64,000 bases of DNA from Bdellovibrionales bacterium. GTDB taxonomy: Bacteria; Bdellovibrionota; UBA1018. Under the pieces are notes generated by a model. It searched no databases, was not told the origin of the DNA, and saw only the letters and a list, made by a program, of their open reading frames with translations. The position numbers and the translations under genes are program-made. Shown here piece by piece: positions 61,404 to 64,000 of this stretch (the stretch's first letter is position 1; each line of letters begins with the position of its first letter). The stretch lies in assembly GCA_947380295.1 (NCBI GenBank), contig CANCQK010000001.1:124001-188000 (forward strand), in the 5' to 3' direction.

Positions 61404-62414
61404 TTAGCCTTTTTTCACCATAAACTCGGTGAGGTCGAGCATACGGGCTGAGAAGCCAGATTCGTTATCATACCAGGAGATGACCTTGATCATGTTTCCT
61501 TCTACGACGTGAGTCAAGTCGGCGTCTACGGTCGAGCTCGCGGTGCTTCCGTTGAAATCGATGGAGACTAGAGGAGCGGTTGAAAAGTTCAAAACGCCCT
61601 TCATTGGACCTTCAGCAGCAGCTCGGAAAGCCTGGTTGATTTCATCCTTGGTGGTTGCCTTCTTGAGTTCGCCCGTGAAGTCCACGAGTGAAACGTTTGG
61701 GGTAGGTACGCGGACCGCTAAGCCGTCAATCTTGCCCTTGAGGTGAGGCATGACCAGACCCACTGCTTTTGCAGCGCCGGTGGTCGTTGGGATCATGGAC
61801 AAAGCTGCAGCGCGAGCGCGGCGAGGATCTTTGTGCGAGAGGTCGAGCAATTGTTGGTCATTGGTGTAGCTATGCACAGTCAACATCGTGCCACGGACCA
61901 AGCCAAATCGGTCATCGAGGACTTTGACCAGGGGAGCAAGGCAGTTCGTGGTGCAGGAAGCATTCGAAACGATGTGGTGCTCAGAAGGGATGTAAGAGCT
62001 TTCGTTGACGCCCATGCAAAGGGTGATGTCTGGATCTTTCGAAGGTGCAGAAATGACGACTTTTTTAGCGCCTGCTTTCATGTGCAAGGCTGCTTTGTCT
62101 TTGTCAGTGAAAACGCCGGTGCACTCATGAACGAAGGATGCTCCGAGATTTCCCCATGGGAGAACAGTCGGGTCTTTTTCAGCGCTGAGTTGAATTTTGC
62201 GGGAGCCCACAATTAAGGTTTTCCCTTCGAGTCGGACGTCCTCTTTGAGGGTACCATGCACAGAATCATACTTCATCAAATGGGCCATTTGCTCAGGATT
62301 TGAAAGGTCATTGATCGCAACGATCTCGATCGTGTCCCGCTCAAGGGCTAAGCGCGCAATTTTACGACCAATTCGACCAAAACCATTAATAGCAACTTTA
62401 ATTTTTTGACTCAT
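61404..62414 (-). CDS. gapA: Glyceraldehyde-3-phosphate dehydrogenase
   Basis: 336 aa. NAD-binding INGFGRIGRK at the N-terminus; catalytic Cys in NASCTTNCLAPL and catalytic His in TVHSYTNDQ; C-terminal SWYDNESGFSARM. First gene of the gap-pgk-tpiA glycolytic operon. An AAGGAG site lies about 11 nt before the ATG. Confidence 0.96.
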   Translation of the reverse strand: MSQKIKVAINGFGRIGRKIARLALERDTIEIVAINDLSNPEQMAHLMKYDSVHGTLKEDVRLEGKTLIVGSRKIQLSAEKDPTVLPWGNLGASFVHECTGVFTDKDKAALHMKAGAKKVVISAPSKDPDITLCMGVNESSYIPSEHHIVSNASCTTNCLAPLVKVLDDRFGLVRGTMLTVHSYTNDQQLLDLSHKDPRRARAAALSMIPTTTGAAKAVGLVMPHLKGKIDGLAVRVPTPNVSLVDFTGELKKATTKDEINQAFRAAAEGPMKGVLNFSTAPLVSIDFNGSTASSTVDADLTHVVEGNMIKVISWYDNESGFSARMLDLTEFMVKKG

Positions 62415-62511
62415 GGGGGATCTATACTCCTTTGGCGCTCTGGATTCAACCTTCCTGTTCTCGTCAGTGAGAATTGCGACTTTCGGGCCAATGTGGGAAA
62501 ACGCTTGAACT

Positions 62512-64000
62512 ATGAATGAAAGTCCTGTTTCAGCGAGTGATCTCCTTTTTGAAATTCAAAACCTCCTTGAGCTCCGGGGTGAGAATCAGTTCCGGATTCG
62601 AGCCTACGAAAAGGCGGCCAAGGCACTCTCGGGGCGAGAGGATCTTATGGAGCGCGCCCAGCAAGGGACGCTTCAAGAAATTCCAGGAGTCGGAAAGGGA
62701 ATCGAACAAATTCTGATCGAGTACCTTTTGCACGGAAAGTGTTCTGAGCTTGAAGAACTGAAGGCGTCGATCTCACCTGCTCTGATTGAGCTGACCCGTA
62801 TTCCTGGCCTGGGTCCGAAAAAAGCCAGACATCTCATTGATGAGCTTGGTGTGAGTACGATCGGAGAGCTCGAGTATGCCTGTAAGGAGAATCGACTTTT
62901 ACGGATCAAAGGCTTTGGCGAAAAGGCCCAGAAAAAAATTCTCGAAGCAATTGCGCTTCAATCTGCTTATGAAGGCTTTTATAAACTCTCAGACGTTTGG
63001 GATGAGGCGGAGGCGTTTTACCAGCAAGTGCGGGACCAATTTCCAGATTTACAAATCAGTGAGACCGGACCGCTTCGACGCCGAAATGAGGTTTTGCAAA
63101 GCCTCGACTTTGTCGTAGGCCCATTGCCGGAATCTCAGGTGGGGGCTAATCTCAGAAATCAGCTCGAAAAATTCCACGCCCGTTTTATTGAACAACAAAA
63201 AGCCCGCTGCCCAATTCATCTCGACTGGGTGGATGCGGACGATTTTGTTTTTGAGCTCGCTAAAACCACCGCAACGGATGCGCACTGGAAAGCCATTGGT
63301 TCACCGGTTCGTTCTCAATTTCTTGGACTGGAAAAAGAAGACCAGTTTTACTCAAAATTGGGGCTCGAGTGGATTCCGGCAGAAACCCGAGAAACGGGTG
63401 AGGAGGTTCATCTAGCACAAGGAGGCGGGCTGAAGCACTTGTTACCCTGGGATGGTTTGAGGGGATGCTTTCATAATCATACGGTCAGGTCCGACGGTGC
63501 TGCCACATTAGAGGAAATGGTGACTCGTGCCGAGGAATTAGGAATGGAGTATATTGGGATTTCAGATCACAGCCAGTCAGCCTACTACGCTCAGGGTCTG
63601 AAAGAGGATGACCTGGAAGCTCAATACGCCGAAGTTCAAGAAGTTCAGGAGCGACACCCGAAGATCAAGATCTTTTGGGGTATCGAAAGCGACATCTTGG
63701 CGGATGGTGCGCTGGATTACCCGGCTAAAGTCTTGAAGCGGTTCGATTTTGTGGTGGCTTCGGTTCACTCTCGATTTAATCTAGGTCGAGAGGCAATGAC
63801 TGAGCGGATTTTAAATGCCGTTCGCCATCCTGCGACGCGATTCTTGGGGCACCCGACGGGTCGATTGCTTTTGGGACGCAAGGGCTACGACGTTGATCTT
63901 GAAGCGATTTTAAAAGAGGCTGCCCAGTGCGATGTTGCAGTTGAGTTGAATTCAAATCCCAATCGGCTGGATGTGGATTGGCGATGGGGGCCCGTCATGA
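62512..64000 (+). CDS. polX: PolX-like protein with PHP domain, polymerase site degenerate; 3' end cut off
   Basis: At least 496 aa; runs off the right edge. Helix-hairpin-helix repeats come first (LQEIPGVGKGIEQIL, LTRIPGLGPKKARHLI, LLRIKGFGEKAQKKIL), then a nucleotidyltransferase-like region, then a PHP domain (CFHNHTVRSDGAATLEEM, ISDHSQSAYYAQGL, FLGHPTGRLL). In active bacterial PolX the segment is GSLRRGxETVGDIDLLV. Here it is GPLRRRNEVLQSLDFVV, with the first Asp of the DxD pair replaced by Ser. Polymerase activity is therefore doubtful, while the PHP exonuclease/AP-endonuclease site looks intact. It is divergent from gapA. Confidence 0.85.
   Translation, partial: MNESPVSASDLLFEIQNLLELRGENQFRIRAYEKAAKALSGREDLMERAQQGTLQEIPGVGKGIEQILIEYLLHGKCSELEELKASISPALIELTRIPGLGPKKARHLIDELGVSTIGELEYACKENRLLRIKGFGEKAQKKILEAIALQSAYEGFYKLSDVWDEAEAFYQQVRDQFPDLQISETGPLRRRNEVLQSLDFVVGPLPESQVGANLRNQLEKFHARFIEQQKARCPIHLDWVDADDFVFELAKTTATDAHWKAIGSPVRSQFLGLEKEDQFYSKLGLEWIPAETRETGEEVHLAQGGGLKHLLPWDGLRGCFHNHTVRSDGAATLEEMVTRAEELGMEYIGISDHSQSAYYAQGLKEDDLEAQYAEVQEVQERHPKIKIFWGIESDILADGALDYPAKVLKRFDFVVASVHSRFNLGREAMTERILNAVRHPATRFLGHPTGRLLLGRKGYDVDLEAILKEAAQCDVAVELNSNPNRLDVDWRWGPVM

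Overview
This window looks like chromosomal DNA of a free-living Gram-negative bacterium of roughly 48% GC, most likely a deltaproteobacterial or Bdellovibrionota-type lineage. That placement is inference. It rests on a Frz-like soluble chemosensory cluster, a sigma-54 two-component pair, many small lipoproteins, an EF-G with the HIDSGKTT P-loop, and secreted proteins with eukaryote-like domains. Genes are tightly packed. No intergenic stretch exceeds 300 bases, and I found no phage, integrase, transposase or CRISPR array. One tRNA (Ser-GGA) is present.

Layout. 1-3.3 kb is a leucine/isovalerate catabolism locus (methylcrotonyl-CoA carboxylase beta, methylglutaconyl-CoA hydratase, HMG-CoA lyase) with a divergent XRE regulator. 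3.3-7.5 kb has an acyltransferase, a DksA/TraR protein and a histidine kinase/NtrC-type regulator pair. 7.5-13.4 kb carries three unrecognised lipoproteins, a DTW-domain tRNA modifier, RadC, a small membrane protein and an AAA-DUF4143 ATPase. 13.5-15.9 kb holds an orphan exported protein (ADP-ribosyltransferase-like N-terminus plus HD domain) between clusters of a related ~25-nt repeat. 15.9-27 kb is a chemosensory region: a CheA-like kinase converging on a cheA-cheW-mcp-cheB-(MshEN-like)-cheR operon, with a divergent globin-fold protein lacking the haem-ligating histidine. 27-35.5 kb has tRNA-Ser, thrS, a feo iron-uptake operon led by an ArsR-type regulator, queC and kamA. 35.7-38.3 kb is an operon of two degenerate receivers around a PilZ-like protein. 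38.5-64 kb is housekeeping (fabI, lysC, xthA, pepN, dCMP deaminase, orn, fusA-secG, gap-pgk-tpiA, polX) and a glycogen-type GT4/debranching pair.

Most striking result. Interspersed among these housekeeping genes are exported proteins that look like parts of the eukaryotic ubiquitin/SUMO and signalling machinery. They are a textbook RING-H2 finger (41.5 kb), a Ulp1/C48-like cysteine protease whose His-Asp and Gln-Cys spacings equal those of yeast Ulp1 (53-55 kb), an atypical PI4K/Fam20-like kinase directly upstream of it (51.8 kb), and a BTB/POZ-like protein (58.2 kb). The ART-like/HD protein at 13.6 kb may belong to the same set. All five begin with a Sec-type signal peptide. I infer an effector repertoire aimed at a eukaryotic host, grazer or prey. 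The domain calls come from motif reading alone and need profile and structure searches.
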